A stretch of DNA of 64,000 nucleotides from Arcobacter defluvii (lineage in GTDB: Bacteria; Campylobacterota; Campylobacteria; Campylobacterales; Arcobacteraceae), in contig NZ_CP053835.1 of the NCBI RefSeq assembly GCF_013201725.1, forward strand, positions 1,922,001 through 1,986,000, given 5' to 3'. Positions 31,262-40,460 of this stretch are shown here, piece by piece. The notes below the pieces were generated by a model. That model saw nothing but the letters and a program-made list of their open reading frames with translations. It was not told where the DNA came from and did no database searches. Positions within the stretch are counted from its first letter, which is position 1; every line of letters starts with the position of its first letter. The position numbers and the translations under genes were made by a program.

Positions 31262-32496
31262 TATTTTTCTTCTCCTTCATTTGATTTTTTACCAGCAACA
31301 ATAGATGCTACGGCATGAACTCCAATTCCAACTGCAGTTGCTGTTAATAATCCAAGTCCAAATTCATCAACAGTTTTTTCAACTCCACCAGTAGGAGCTT
31401 TTATTTTTGCATTTGCCATTGGTCTTTCATATGCATATTTATCCCAGAAATCTGGCTCAGAACATCCAATACACCCTCTTCCTACCCCAATTGGCCAGTT
31501 TGTACCTTCGTTATATCGAACAATTGAACAGTTATTAAATGTCATTGGTCCTTTACAACCAACTTTATATAAACAGAAGTTATTTTTAGCTCCTTCATCT
31601 CCCCACTCTTCAACAAATTCACCAGCATCAAAGTGAGCTCTTCTTTCACAATTATCATGGATTCTATAACCAAATGCAAATTTTGGTCTTAATAATGAAT
31701 CAAGTTCTGGAATTTGTCCTGTTAAAACAAAATGTAAAATAACTCCTACCATATTTGCTGGATTTGCAGGACAAGCTGGAATATTTACAACTGGTTTTCC
31801 TTTTACTAAATCCATAACTCCAACTGCACCTGTTGGATTTGGTGCAGCTGCTGGGATTCCACCAAATGTAGCACAAGTTCCTACTGCAACAACAGCTGCT
31901 GCATCTTTTGACATTCTCATTAAATGTTCATGAAAAGTCTCACCACTAGCACCTATTGTTCCATATTGACCATTCATTCCCATAGGAATTGCACCTTCAA
32001 CAAATAATAAATATTTACCTTTAAAATGCTCAACTGCCTCTTCAAGTTGTTTATCAGCATCAAATCCTGCACAAGCTTGTAAAGTTTCATGAAATTCTAA
32101 ACTTAATACATCAAATAATAAATCATCAACAGTCGGAGCACTACTTCTTAGTAATGCTTCAGAATTTCCAGCACAGTCTTGTAACTCAATCCAAATAACT
32201 GGCACTCTATTCATAAGTTCAGTTGCCTCTGCAACAAGCGGAGCAAACATAGGAGGAAGCATAAGTGTAGCAGTTGTTGCACTAACCCACTTCATAAAAT
32301 CTCTTCTATTTATTCCTTCACTATCAATTATATCCATCATATCAATATCTTTAAGTGGCTCTTGAGCTCTTAAAGTTTTTAATCTTTGTTTAGCTTTTGC
32401 AAATAAAGTGTTATAATATACTTCACCTTTATTTGTTTCAACTCGCCCTGATTTTTGGGTAAAAACTTTTTTTACCATCTGTGTTGAATCAATCAT
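31261..32496 (-). CDS. hydA: [NiFe]-hydrogenase small subunit HydA
   Basis: HydA holds the three iron-sulfur clusters that carry electrons from the NiFe site to HydC. A Tat motif RRDFMKW lies at about residues 64-70, behind a long N-region as in other Campylobacterota, followed by a hydrophobic stretch ending near VAEA. Cluster cysteines appear in ELQDCAGNSEA, VGTCATF, IPACPANPAN, HDNCERRAHF, CLYKVGCKGPMTFNNCS and CIGCSEPDFW. A C-terminal membrane helix anchors it. The start at 32496 has an AAGGAG ribosome site; the upstream ATG at 32526 has none and would lie across a palindrome. Confidence 0.95.
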   Translation of the reverse strand: MIDSTQMVKKVFTQKSGRVETNKGEVYYNTLFAKAKQRLKTLRAQEPLKDIDMMDIIDSEGINRRDFMKWVSATTATLMLPPMFAPLVAEATELMNRVPVIWIELQDCAGNSEALLRSSAPTVDDLLFDVLSLEFHETLQACAGFDADKQLEEAVEHFKGKYLLFVEGAIPMGMNGQYGTIGASGETFHEHLMRMSKDAAAVVAVGTCATFGGIPAAAPNPTGAVGVMDLVKGKPVVNIPACPANPANMVGVILHFVLTGQIPELDSLLRPKFAFGYRIHDNCERRAHFDAGEFVEEWGDEGAKNNFCLYKVGCKGPMTFNNCSIVRYNEGTNWPIGVGRGCIGCSEPDFWDKYAYERPMANAKIKAPTGGVEKTVDEFGLGLLTATAVGIGVHAVASIVAGKKSNEGEEK

Positions 32497-32512
32497 AATC
32501 TCACTCCTTAAA

Positions 32513-32528
32513 AAATGAATATTCATTT
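32513..32528. promoter_or_regulatory. Palindromic operator-like site before hydA
   Basis: AAATGAATATTCATTT is a perfect 16-bp palindrome placed just upstream of the hydA ribosome site. A related site (TGAAT-n4-ATTCA) lies at 32740-32753 at the other end of the intergenic region. The shape suits a TetR-type dimer, and a TetR gene is encoded at 34995-35585. Confidence 0.45.
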
Positions 32529-32739
32529 ACTTTATTGTAAAATAACAATAAGAAACTTATGTCTCTCTTAATAATAATTTACAAAAAGTAGCTTAAAAAT
32601 AGCAAAAAAATATTTATTAGTATAAAAGAAGTTAATAATTATGATTTTGTGGGGTTTATTTTTCTTATTTGTTCTATTTTTATATAAGAGTTAATCTGTT
32701 TCAGTTTTTTTTAACTTTGTTACTAATATACACTTTTTT

Positions 32740-32753
32740 TGAATGATTATTCA
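32740..32753. promoter_or_regulatory. Second TGAAT/ATTCA inverted repeat upstream of hydA
   Basis: TGAATGATTATTCA has 5-bp arms around a 4-base centre and the same half-site as the palindrome at 32513-32528. It lies against the stop codon of the sensor-type large subunit gene, at the far end of the hydA upstream region. It could be an upstream operator or activator site; chance is possible in AT-rich DNA. Confidence 0.35.
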
Positions 32754-34109
32754 CTAATGTGTTGTACAAACTGAACACACGTCAAAACTTCTCAAAACAA
32801 TTTTTGCAATTTCAATAGAAGGCAATCCTATCATAGCATTTTGAGCTATTCCTTTTTGTTTTTTATAAACAGGACCTAAATTCCAAACAGTTGGAGTTAT
32901 TACATCATAAGATTTTATTTTGCCTTTTTCTATATTTATTTTATGATATAAAGAACCTCTTGTTGCTTCAACTACTGAAATTGCACTAGCTTTTTCAATT
33001 TCACTTAGAATTATTTTAGGTTTAATAAAAGAATCTTCTTTTATATTTATTTTTGAGATTAATGATTTTGTATCATCGATTAAATATGCAAGTTCATCAA
33101 GTCTTGACATTACTCTTGTAAAAACAGAATCTGCATAATTTTTATGAATATCTTTTATAAATTTTCTATTTGAAGTTATTGCTCTTGCAAGTGGACCTGT
33201 TTCATAAATATTGTCATTATAAGAAACCGATTTACTCCAAGTATGCTTTTTATCATTGTATTCTTTTTCATTCATTGAAAAAGTAAAATCACTATTTTCT
33301 GAAACTTTTGTCAAATCAATTTTATTTACTAACTTTATTTTTATTTTTCCATTCTTGAAAAGATTTGTTTCTCCTAAAGTTATAAATCTATTATATGATT
33401 TACCAAAATTTTGTAAATTATGTTTAAAACATAAATCTTTGAAACATTTCATATCTGAGTTTAATTTTTCAATATTATTTACACTATCAAAAGATAAATA
33501 ATTTTCTAAAGAGATTCCAGCAATAGATTTTTCAAAAAAAACAAGTGCAGAATGAAGATAGTTTTGAATATTTACTAAATCCATTAAAGTTGGATCACTT
33601 ACAACTCCACCAGGAAGCATATAAGAACTATGAGGCCATTGACCACCAATAATTGCTAAAGATTTTATTGTTTCACTTGCTGTTTTACAAGCTTCAAGCC
33701 ATCTTTGTCCTTTTAAAGGTTCATAAATTCCTAAATCATTGCTATCAAGTTTTATAATATCTGGCATAATAAACAGATAAAACCATTTTATATGAGAATC
33801 AATAATTTCAATATTTAAACCAATTTGTCTTAAAAGCTTTGCTTTTTGTGTAACTTCAAGTTTTTCACCAATGTTTTCATATACATTTTCTAAAGCATCA
33901 ACAGTAGCTTTAAGATGAGCTTGACCACAGATTCCACAAATTCTGGGAGTATATATCAATGCATCTAAAGGTGATTTTCCTTCTAAGATATATTCAAAAC
34001 CTCTAAAATTCAAAAAATCTATTCTTGCATCACTTATTATTCCATCTTTCCACGTACAGTTAAGTTTAGCTTCACCTTCAATTCTTTCTACTATATCTAC
34101 TGTCTTCAC
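32754..34109 (-). CDS. H2-sensor-type [NiFe]-hydrogenase large subunit (HupV/HoxC-like)
   Basis: The 451-residue protein has both nickel-binding motifs, RICGICGQAH (about 57) and DVCSVCTTH, but it ends exactly at this last His. The maturation peptide is therefore absent, as in regulatory H2-sensing hydrogenases (HupV, HoxC), which need no endopeptidase. The usual Pro of DPC is replaced by Val. It follows the small subunit gene by 2 bp and has no signal peptide, so the complex is cytosolic. Low H2 turnover linked to sensing is inferred. A soluble group 2 uptake enzyme is the alternative. Confidence 0.85.
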   Translation of the reverse strand: MKTVDIVERIEGEAKLNCTWKDGIISDARIDFLNFRGFEYILEGKSPLDALIYTPRICGICGQAHLKATVDALENVYENIGEKLEVTQKAKLLRQIGLNIEIIDSHIKWFYLFIMPDIIKLDSNDLGIYEPLKGQRWLEACKTASETIKSLAIIGGQWPHSSYMLPGGVVSDPTLMDLVNIQNYLHSALVFFEKSIAGISLENYLSFDSVNNIEKLNSDMKCFKDLCFKHNLQNFGKSYNRFITLGETNLFKNGKIKIKLVNKIDLTKVSENSDFTFSMNEKEYNDKKHTWSKSVSYNDNIYETGPLARAITSNRKFIKDIHKNYADSVFTRVMSRLDELAYLIDDTKSLISKINIKEDSFIKPKIILSEIEKASAISVVEATRGSLYHKINIEKGKIKSYDVITPTVWNLGPVYKKQKGIAQNAMIGLPSIEIAKIVLRSFDVCSVCTTH

Positions 34110-34111
34110 TT

Positions 34112-35005
34112 TTATTCCATTAGTTTTTTATGTAATCTATCTATTTTAAAAGTTTTAGCAACACCACTTATACTTAAATATGCTCGTTTTGAAATTCCTA
34201 AAGGAACTTCTTGAGGTATTCCCATATTTTTTTTTGTTTCTAACATATTATTTCTTGGAAAATCTGTTTCTGTACAACCAATACAAGGCATTCCAACTCT
34301 TGTTTTAGAACTTATTTCATTCCATAAAATTTTATTGCAAGAACTATGAGTCATAGGACCTCTACATCCTTGATTATAAAATAAACATCCTTCTTTTTGT
34401 CCAAAATTTCCTTCTACTTTCCACTCAAAATATTCATTTCTGGTACAACCATGATGAGCTAAAGTACTATAAAGTTCTTTTGGTCGTCCAACTTCATCTA
34501 AATCTATTTTGCCAAAAGTTTTTAAACTAAAAAGTGTTTGAAAAATCCATTCTGGATGAACAGGACACCCTGAGAGATTTATTATTGGATGAATAAGAGT
34601 TTGAAGATTATTATTTTCTAAAGCCTCTTTTATTCCACAAATATCATCATTTTGAGTAAATTTTGCATGAATTCCACCAAATGAGGCACATGAACCTACT
34701 GCAATAATGTACTTTGATCTTAAAGCTAATTTTTCTAATAAGTTTTTTGATGAATCATTTGAAATTGAAAAAATAAATTCATTTGAAGATATTGAACCTT
34801 CAACTAATAAAAAATCTATCTCTTTTTGATTTTCTAAAATATATTCAAGTGAATTATTTATAGTTAAACTAGGATGATATATAAGATTAAAACTATTTAA
34901 AAAAAGTTCAAACCTATTTGAGTTTGAACTTAATAGTGAGTGTGTATTTCCATTACAAGTAATTGCTTGAAACCAGACTATAGTCGGTTTAAACTCATGC
35001 ATCAT
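34112..35005 (-). CDS. H2-sensor-type [NiFe]-hydrogenase small subunit (HupU/HoxB-like)
   Basis: The 297-residue small subunit lacks a Tat signal and a C-terminal membrane anchor, both of which HydA has, so it stays in the cytosol. Cluster ligands are visible in AITCNGNTHS, VGSCASFGG, LSGCPVHPEW, HHGCTRNEYFEW, CLFYNQGCRGPMTHSSC and CIGCTETDFP. This matches HupU/HoxB small subunits of H2 sensors. Its start overlaps the TetR stop by 11 bases (8 if the second Met is used), so sensor and regulator are translated together. Confidence 0.85.
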   Translation of the reverse strand: MMHEFKPTIVWFQAITCNGNTHSLLSSNSNRFELFLNSFNLIYHPSLTINNSLEYILENQKEIDFLLVEGSISSNEFIFSISNDSSKNLLEKLALRSKYIIAVGSCASFGGIHAKFTQNDDICGIKEALENNNLQTLIHPIINLSGCPVHPEWIFQTLFSLKTFGKIDLDEVGRPKELYSTLAHHGCTRNEYFEWKVEGNFGQKEGCLFYNQGCRGPMTHSSCNKILWNEISSKTRVGMPCIGCTETDFPRNNMLETKKNMGIPQEVPLGISKRAYLSISGVAKTFKIDRLHKKLME

Positions 35006-35585
35006 ACTTTAATGCTCGATAAATATTTTCTGCTACTGCATCTGAATAACTTAATAAATCTTTATCTAAAACATTTTCTCCACTTAAAAATGCGAATCCA
35101 CCTAAACATCCCATAATCATTCCAAATGCAGGGAAAAATTCTTGTTCTCTAAACTCTTTTTTTTGTGCACCATCATCAAGTAAAATCATAACTTCTGTTA
35201 CAAACTCTCCTACACATAAAAAGCCTTCACAACCTTGTTTAAAAACTTCTCTATTTGATAAGTAAACTCTTAAAAAATATTCAACAATTTCAGGAGATTT
35301 TTGAACATTTTCTAAATATTTTTTAACAAATAAATAAATCTTCTTTTTTGAAGTTATATCCATATTGTTAACTTCTCTTAACTCTTCTGCTAAAATATTT
35401 GTAGAATATTTAATTGCAAATTTGGCTAATTCTTCTTTTGAAGAGAAGTAATTATACATATTACCCACACTCATTTTCATAGCTTTTGCAATATCTGGAA
35501 TTGTAGTATTATAAAAACCTTTTTGAGAAAAAAGTTTTAAAGCATTTTCTATAATTGAATTCTTTTTGTTTTCTTTATTATTAAT
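34995..35585 (-). CDS. TetR-family regulator, apparent AUU start
   Basis: A TetR-type repressor of 196 residues if started at an ATT codon at 35585. The frame from there reads NSIIENALKLFSQKGFYNT, then TIPDIAKAMKMSVGNMYNYF and SSKEELAKFAI, a complete TetR HTH. The first ATG in frame (35480) would cut off most of that HTH. No ATG, GTG, TTG or CTG exists between the upstream TAG and 35480. An AAAGG site lies 7 bases before the ATT. A one-base deletion after an out-of-frame ATG at 35590 is the alternative. It is the first gene of the sensor-hydrogenase operon. Residues beyond about 60 form the ligand and dimer domain. Confidence 0.75.
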   Translation of the reverse strand: MNNKENKKNSIIENALKLFSQKGFYNTTIPDIAKAMKMSVGNMYNYFSSKEELAKFAIKYSTNILAEELREVNNMDITSKKKIYLFVKKYLENVQKSPEIVEYFLRVYLSNREVFKQGCEGFLCVGEFVTEVMILLDDGAQKKEFREQEFFPAFGMIMGCLGGFAFLSGENVLDKDLLSYSDAVAENIYRALKYDA

Positions 35586-35661
35586 AACATATCCTTTAAA
35601 GAATTTTGACTATGATATTATATTTATTATTAATAAAATATGAAGTAAAAAAGTAAGAAAT

Positions 35662-35690
35662 AAAATAAAAGGTTTTAACCTTTTATTTTG
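35662..35690 (-). terminator. Hairpin terminator of the lipoprotein gene
   Basis: AAAATAAAAGGTT (35662-35674) and AACCTTTTATTTT (35677-35689) form a 13-bp stem overlapping the stop codon of the lipoprotein gene, with T-rich sequence after it on the minus strand. Confidence 0.65.
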
Positions 35691-36411
35691 TTAAGAGTAC
35701 ATGAGAATCTACAACTAAAAAACGTTCTTCTTTAACACCAGTGGTTAAAGTTTCAGTATTTAGTTGAAATATTAATCCAATATCTTTTGCCAAAAAACTA
35801 TGTAATACTTCATCACTAACACTGTCTACACATATTTCTTCTATTACATCATTGTAAGTTTTTGTTGAAGTAGAATATTCTTTTCCAAAAAAACTATTTA
35901 TTGTATCTTTTACATTAATAGTGTCATAATGTTTATTTAAATTACAAGTCCAAACGCTACCATCTGTATCTGTTTCACTAATAATCTTTTCTCCTATAGC
36001 CACATTTCTGGTAATTACTTCTACACTATTATCATAAAAATATGTGTACTTTATCACGTCAGTTAATATTTCAAACTCTGCAAAAACTGTTTTTGAAGCA
36101 ATTAGTTGGTTATATTGATCAATTGTTGAAATAGTATTATTGTGAAATTCATATTCATTTATTTTATTACTACTATTTTTATTATAAACTGTAGCATCAA
36201 CATACTTAATAGTTTGAACATTATCTGCATATATTGTAAATGTATTATTTTCAACTGAAATTTTATCTTCACTTAAAACACTTGGATTAATCGAATAACT
36301 ATACAAATCATATTTTTGTATAGTTGGAGTTGAAGAGCTACCACCTCCACCACCACAACCAACAAATAATAAAACACTACATGAAAGCATTAAAAATTCT
36401 TTTTTAAACAT
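35683..36411 (-). CDS. Hypothetical lipoprotein
   Basis: A 242-residue lipoprotein of unknown function. The N-terminus is a signal sequence with lipobox LLFVGC (Cys about residue 19), followed by a flexible GGGGGSSSTPT linker. The rest is beta-rich with many Thr, Ser, Tyr and Asn, as in surface or periplasmic lipoproteins; no domain is recognised. The gene is monocistronic, with its own hairpin terminator and an AT-rich upstream region that follows the acnB terminator. Poly-Gly lipoproteins of this type are common in Arcobacter-like genomes. Confidence 0.7.
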   Translation of the reverse strand: MFKKEFLMLSCSVLLFVGCGGGGGSSSTPTIQKYDLYSYSINPSVLSEDKISVENNTFTIYADNVQTIKYVDATVYNKNSSNKINEYEFHNNTISTIDQYNQLIASKTVFAEFEILTDVIKYTYFYDNSVEVITRNVAIGEKIISETDTDGSVWTCNLNKHYDTINVKDTINSFFGKEYSTSTKTYNDVIEEICVDSVSDEVLHSFLAKDIGLIFQLNTETLTTGVKEERFLVVDSHVLLTK

Positions 36412-36457
36412 TAAATTCCTTTTTTATAAGTTATTATATTATTAAATATAGTAAATA

Positions 36458-36488
36458 AAAAAACCAAGGATTAAATCCTTGGTTTTTT
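36458..36488 (-). terminator. Hairpin terminator of acnB
   Basis: AAACCAAGGATT (36461-36472) and AATCCTTGGTTT (36474-36485), extended by flanking A and T runs, form a strong stem followed by Ts on the minus strand, 9 bases after the acnB stop codon. Confidence 0.85.
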
Positions 36489-36496
36489 AGAATTAA

Positions 36497-39073
36497 TTAT
36501 CTTGAAGAAACAAGAGTAGTTAATTGTTCAGGTGAAACTTTATGGAAGTTTAAGTATTTGTAAACACCATCTTTATTTTTTTCAGTAATTTTTTTAGAAA
36601 CAATTTCCATATATTCAGAAACAGATGGTAATCTTCCTAAAAGTGCAGCAACAGCAGCAACTTCAGCAGAACCTAAATAAACTTTAGAGTTTTTACCAAG
36701 TCTGTTATCAAAGTTTCTTGTTGATGTAGAGAATACAATTGAACCTTCACCAACTTGTGCTTGGTTACCCATACATAATGAACAACCTGGAATTTCTATT
36801 CTAGCACCAGCAGCAGCAAATGCAGCATAATATCCTTCTTCAGTTAATTGAGCTTCATCCATTTTAGTTGGAGGTGCAACCCATAATTTTGCTTTAGCAA
36901 CACCTTCACCTTTTAATACTTCTCCTAAAGCTCTGAATAATCCGATATTTGTCATACAAGAACCAACAAATACTTCTTCAATTTTTTTAGGTCTGTTATC
37001 ATCAGCTAAGATTTCAGATAAAGTAGCAACATCATCTGGATCATTAGGACAAGCTAAGATTGGTTCTTTGATATCATCTAAATTGATTTCGATTGTAGCT
37101 AAATATTCAGCATCTGCATCTGGCTCTAATAATTGTGGATTTTTAATCCATTCTTTCATTTTATCAGCTCTTCTTTGAAGAGTTTTTTTATCTTCGTAAC
37201 CTTCTTCAATCATTTTTTCAATTAAAGCAATGTTTGAAGATAAATATTCAATAATTGGCTCTTTATTTAATTGAACAGAACAAGCAGCAGCACTTCTTTC
37301 AGCAGATGCATCAGATAATTCAAATGCTTGCTCAACTTTTAAGTCTGGTAAACCTTGAATTTCAATAATTGTTCCAGCAAAAATATTCTTTTTATTTTTT
37401 TTAGGAACTGTTAATAATCCTTGTTTAATCGCATAATAAGGAATAGCATTTACTAAATCTCTTAAAGTAATACCTGGTTGCATTTTTCCAGAGAATTTAA
37501 CTAAAACAGATTCTGGCATAGTTAAAGGCATCATACCTGTAACACCTGCGAATGCGATAAGTCCTGATCCAGCTGGGAATGAAATACCAATTGGGAATCT
37601 TGTATGAGAATCTCCACCAGTTCCTACTGTATCTGGTAAACATAATCTATTTAACCATGAGTGAATAACACCATCACCTGGCTTAAGTGTAACTCCACCT
37701 CTTGAGTTGATGAAATCTGGTAAAGTGTGTCTTAATTTAATATCAGCTGGTTTTGGATAAGCAGCTGTATGACAGAATGATTGCATAACCATATCAGCAC
37801 CAAAAGATAATGCAGCAAGTTCTTTAATCTCATCTCTTGTCATAGGTCCAGTTGTATCTTGTGATCCAACAGTTGTAGCGATTGGCTCAACATACATACC
37901 TGGTTTAACACCAGCAATACCACAAGCTTTTCCAACCATTTTTTGTGCTTGAGTAAATCCTTTACCGTTATCAGCTGGTTGCTCAGGAGCAATAAACATA
38001 TCAGAAGCATCTAATTTTAATGCAGCTCTAGCTTTTGCAGTTAAACCTTTTCCAATAATTAATGGAATTCTTCCTCCTGCTCTCATTTCATCTGTTAATG
38101 TATTTGGAGCTAATTTAAATTCAGAAACAACTTTTCCATCTTTTTCAATAACACCATCATATGGTTTTAATACGATAACATCACCAGTTTCTATAGCATC
38201 AACGCTAGCTTGAATTGGTAAACATCCTGAATCTTCTGCAGTATTGAAGAAAATTGGAGCAATAATAGAACCAATAACAACCCCACCTGTTCTTTTATTA
38301 GGAACACCTGGAATATCTCTACCCATATGCCATTGAACAGAGTTGATTCCTGATTTTCTTGATGAACCAGTTCCAACAACATCTCCAACGTATGCTAAAG
38401 GGTGACCTTTTTCTTTTAATTCAGCCATTTTTTCTAATGGTTTTTCCATTCTTGATTGTAACATTGCAGTTGCATGTAATGGAATATCAGATCTTGTAAA
38501 TGCAACAGTTGCAGGAGATAAATCATCTGTATTTGTTTCACCTGGGATTTTATATACAGTTAATGTAATTTCTTCTTCTAAAGCTGGTTTATTTGTAAAC
38601 CATTCAGCATTTGCCCAAGACTCAATAACTTCTTTTGCTTTTGCATTTCCAGCATCCATTAACTCTTTTACATCATTAAATGAATTATAAACTAAAATAG
38701 TGTTTTTTAATTGAGTTGCAGCAGCATCAGCTACTTCTGCAATTTTTAATGCTTCAACTAATGGAGAAACATTATATCCACCCATCATTGTTCCTAAAAT
38801 TTCAATAGCTTCAACTTTTGAAATAACTGAACAAGAAACTTTTCCTTGAACAATATCATTTAAAAATGCAGCTTTTACGTAAGCAGCATCATCAACACCT
38901 GGGTTAATTTTATTTTTAAATAAATCTAATACATATTCAGCTTCAACAACTGGATTAGCTTTTAATAATTCTACTAACTCAACAGTTTGCTCAGCAGTTA
39001 GAGGTAATGCAGGTAATCCACCTTCATTAAGTCTTTCTTGCGAATGTGCTTTATAGTTTGCTAATAAACTCAT
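36497..39073 (-). CDS. acnB: Aconitate hydratase B
   Basis: AcnB interconverts citrate and isocitrate in the TCA cycle and in related organisms can bind mRNA as an iron-responsive apo-protein. The 858 residues show the AcnB order: N-terminal HEAT-like helices (about 1-155), a swivel domain (about 165-375, with [10 protein letters not shown]) and the catalytic core. Iron-sulfur cysteines are in GSCMTNIG (about 711) and [11 protein letters not shown] (about 770-780). Length equals the family norm. It is monocistronic, with a strong terminator and two TGTACAA palindromes upstream that may control it. Confidence 0.97.
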   Translation of the reverse strand: MSLLANYKAHSQERLNEGGLPALPLTAEQTVELVELLKANPVVEAEYVLDLFKNKINPGVDDAAYVKAAFLNDIVQGKVSCSVISKVEAIEILGTMMGGYNVSPLVEALKIAEVADAAATQLKNTILVYNSFNDVKELMDAGNAKAKEVIESWANAEWFTNKPALEEEITLTVYKIPGETNTDDLSPATVAFTRSDIPLHATAMLQSRMEKPLEKMAELKEKGHPLAYVGDVVGTGSSRKSGINSVQWHMGRDIPGVPNKRTGGVVIGSIIAPIFFNTAEDSGCLPIQASVDAIETGDVIVLKPYDGVIEKDGKVVSEFKLAPNTLTDEMRAGGRIPLIIGKGLTAKARAALKLDASDMFIAPEQPADNGKGFTQAQKMVGKACGIAGVKPGMYVEPIATTVGSQDTTGPMTRDEIKELAALSFGADMVMQSFCHTAAYPKPADIKLRHTLPDFINSRGGVTLKPGDGVIHSWLNRLCLPDTVGTGGDSHTRFPIGISFPAGSGLIAFAGVTGMMPLTMPESVLVKFSGKMQPGITLRDLVNAIPYYAIKQGLLTVPKKNKKNIFAGTIIEIQGLPDLKVEQAFELSDASAERSAAACSVQLNKEPIIEYLSSNIALIEKMIEEGYEDKKTLQRRADKMKEWIKNPQLLEPDADAEYLATIEINLDDIKEPILACPNDPDDVATLSEILADDNRPKKIEEVFVGSCMTNIGLFRALGEVLKGEGVAKAKLWVAPPTKMDEAQLTEEGYYAAFAAAGARIEIPGCSLCMGNQAQVGEGSIVFSTSTRNFDNRLGKNSKVYLGSAEVAAVAALLGRLPSVSEYMEIVSKKITEKNKDGVYKYLNFHKVSPEQLTTLVSSR

Positions 39074-39380
39074 ATATAATCTCCTCTTGATTTTAGAAAG
39101 TTCAACTATTATATCACAAAGAAAAAAATAAGTATGTACAATTTTTGTAAAGAATTGTACAAGTTTTTATTTATGTAAATAAAAGTTACACTAAATCTTT
39201 GTATTAATTTTAAATTAATTTTAGCCATACAAGAAATCAATATTTTCAAGATTTTTATTAAATTTACTTTAAGTTAAATAGTTTTTTGTATGTACAACTT
39301 TTGTACATTGTTTTTATTATTTGTTCAATTATTTTTTTGTATATTTTCATAATTAATAAAATGAAAAATAAGAGAAAATT
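39074..39380. promoter_or_regulatory. acnB upstream region with two TGTACAA palindromes
   Basis: This 307-bp divergent intergenic region has two inverted repeats with the same half-site. TGTACAATT-n9-AATTGTACA spans 39135-39161 and TGTACAA-CTT-TTGTACA spans 39291-39307. The first lies about 60-90 bases upstream of acnB; the second lies about 75-90 bases upstream of the thioesterase gene. The shared GTAC-centred half-sites suggest binding by one dimeric regulator. No gene is seen here. Confidence 0.5.
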
Positions 39381-39821
39381 ATGATAAAAGAATTAGAAAA
39401 AAAACTACACAATGAGATTCCTTTAACTAAATTTATGAATTTAAAAATTTTAAATTATAATGAAAAAGAATTAATAACAACCATACCATTAGATGTAAAT
39501 ATAAATGATAAAGGAACAGCTTTTGGAGGAAGTTTAGCAACATTAACTATAATTTCTGGATGGAGTTTATGTTGGTTGATTTCAAAAGAATTAGGTTTCA
39601 ATAGTAATAATATTGTAATTATAAAAAATGAAAATTCATATAAAAAACCCGTTACAAAAGATATAATTTGTCATACTTTTAAACCAAACAATGAAGAAAT
39701 AAATATTTTAAAAGAAAAACTTTTATCAAAACAAAGTGCTTCAGTAAAAATAACATCTCAGATAGTTGAAAATAATGAAATTTGCGTGGATTTTGTAGGA
39801 TATTATGTTATAAAAATATAA
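39381..39821 (+). CDS. YiiD C-terminal-type thioesterase
   Basis: A 146-residue protein with the hot-dog thioesterase pattern of the YiiD C-terminal domain: IPLTKFMNLKILNYNEKELITTIPL at the start, then the NINDKGTAFGGSLATLTIISGW helix (about 54-75) and a KPVTKDIICHTF strand. In related proteins the acetyltransferase half precedes this domain; here it stands alone. The acyl substrate is unknown. AGAGAAA serves as ribosome site. It is encoded near peptide deformylase and a beta-oxidation operon but is separated from them by a PAS gene on the other strand. Confidence 0.75.
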   Translation: MIKELEKKLHNEIPLTKFMNLKILNYNEKELITTIPLDVNINDKGTAFGGSLATLTIISGWSLCWLISKELGFNSNNIVIIKNENSYKKPVTKDIICHTFKPNNEEINILKEKLLSKQSASVKITSQIVENNEICVDFVGYYVIKI

Positions 39822-39856
39822 TATCCTCTATTAAAAGTTTATCTAATATTTAAAAA

Positions 39857-40348
39857 TTAATTATAGCCTAAGTCTTCTAGTTGTTTTGTTTTTTTATCAA
39901 GTTCTTCTAAAGCTTTTTTATAATCACTTACATCAAGCATAATACCAACAAGACCTAAAATTTCTCCATCCATGATAAATGATGATTTATAAAAATGATA
40001 ATCTCTTGTTATATCATCAGCACACTTCACTTTTCCCTCATAAAATTGTTCTTTTGAAGTCAAAAAAAGTTCTTTATCTTTTTCATAATATAAATCAGCA
40101 TTTTCTTTTGGAATAACATGACCTAAATCATAAAGAGTTTTTCCTATAATTTCCTCTTTTGGGATTCCTAATATAATTTTTGAAAAAGCATCATTACAAT
40201 GCTGATAAACTCCGTCTTTATCTTTATAAAACATAGGACTTGGAATAATATCAAATAGTTTTTTTAAAAAAAAATTATTAAATTTTGCTTCTTTTTCTAA
40301 AAATGCAATTTTTAAAGTTAACTCTTCATAACTCAATCTTTGTTTCAT
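39857..40348 (-). CDS. Stand-alone PAS-domain protein
   Basis: A 163-residue soluble protein with a short N-terminal helix (LTLKIAFLEKEAKF), one PAS domain (about 30-145; PSPMFYKDKDGVYQHCNDAFSKI and GEILGLVGIMLDVSDY) and a C-terminal coiled coil. It has no output domain, so it may act by binding a partner histidine kinase or cyclase, or be the sensor half of a split system. The ligand is unknown. The gene is monocistronic and divergent from def. Confidence 0.8.
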   Translation of the reverse strand: MKQRLSYEELTLKIAFLEKEAKFNNFFLKKLFDIIPSPMFYKDKDGVYQHCNDAFSKIILGIPKEEIIGKTLYDLGHVIPKENADLYYEKDKELFLTSKEQFYEGKVKCADDITRDYHFYKSSFIMDGEILGLVGIMLDVSDYKKALEELDKKTKQLEDLGYN

Positions 40349-40460
40349 TTTCTACCTTTTATAATTTATGAAAATATCAATTTTATGTAATTTAAAATGT
40401 ATTTATAATATTATAATTTTTATTAATAAAATATTATTTTATTAAATTTAAAGGTTCATA

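Noticed and set aside
32754-35005. Second hydrogenase as a respiratory uptake enzyme
   Set aside because: There is no Tat signal, no membrane anchor, no cytochrome b gene and no C-terminal maturation peptide; the features fit a cytosolic sensor better.
35585-35590. Treating the TetR gene as a plain pseudogene
   Set aside because: Only the start is non-canonical. The rest of the frame is intact, and an AUU with a well-placed ribosome site offers a functional explanation, so I kept it as a gene with a caveat.
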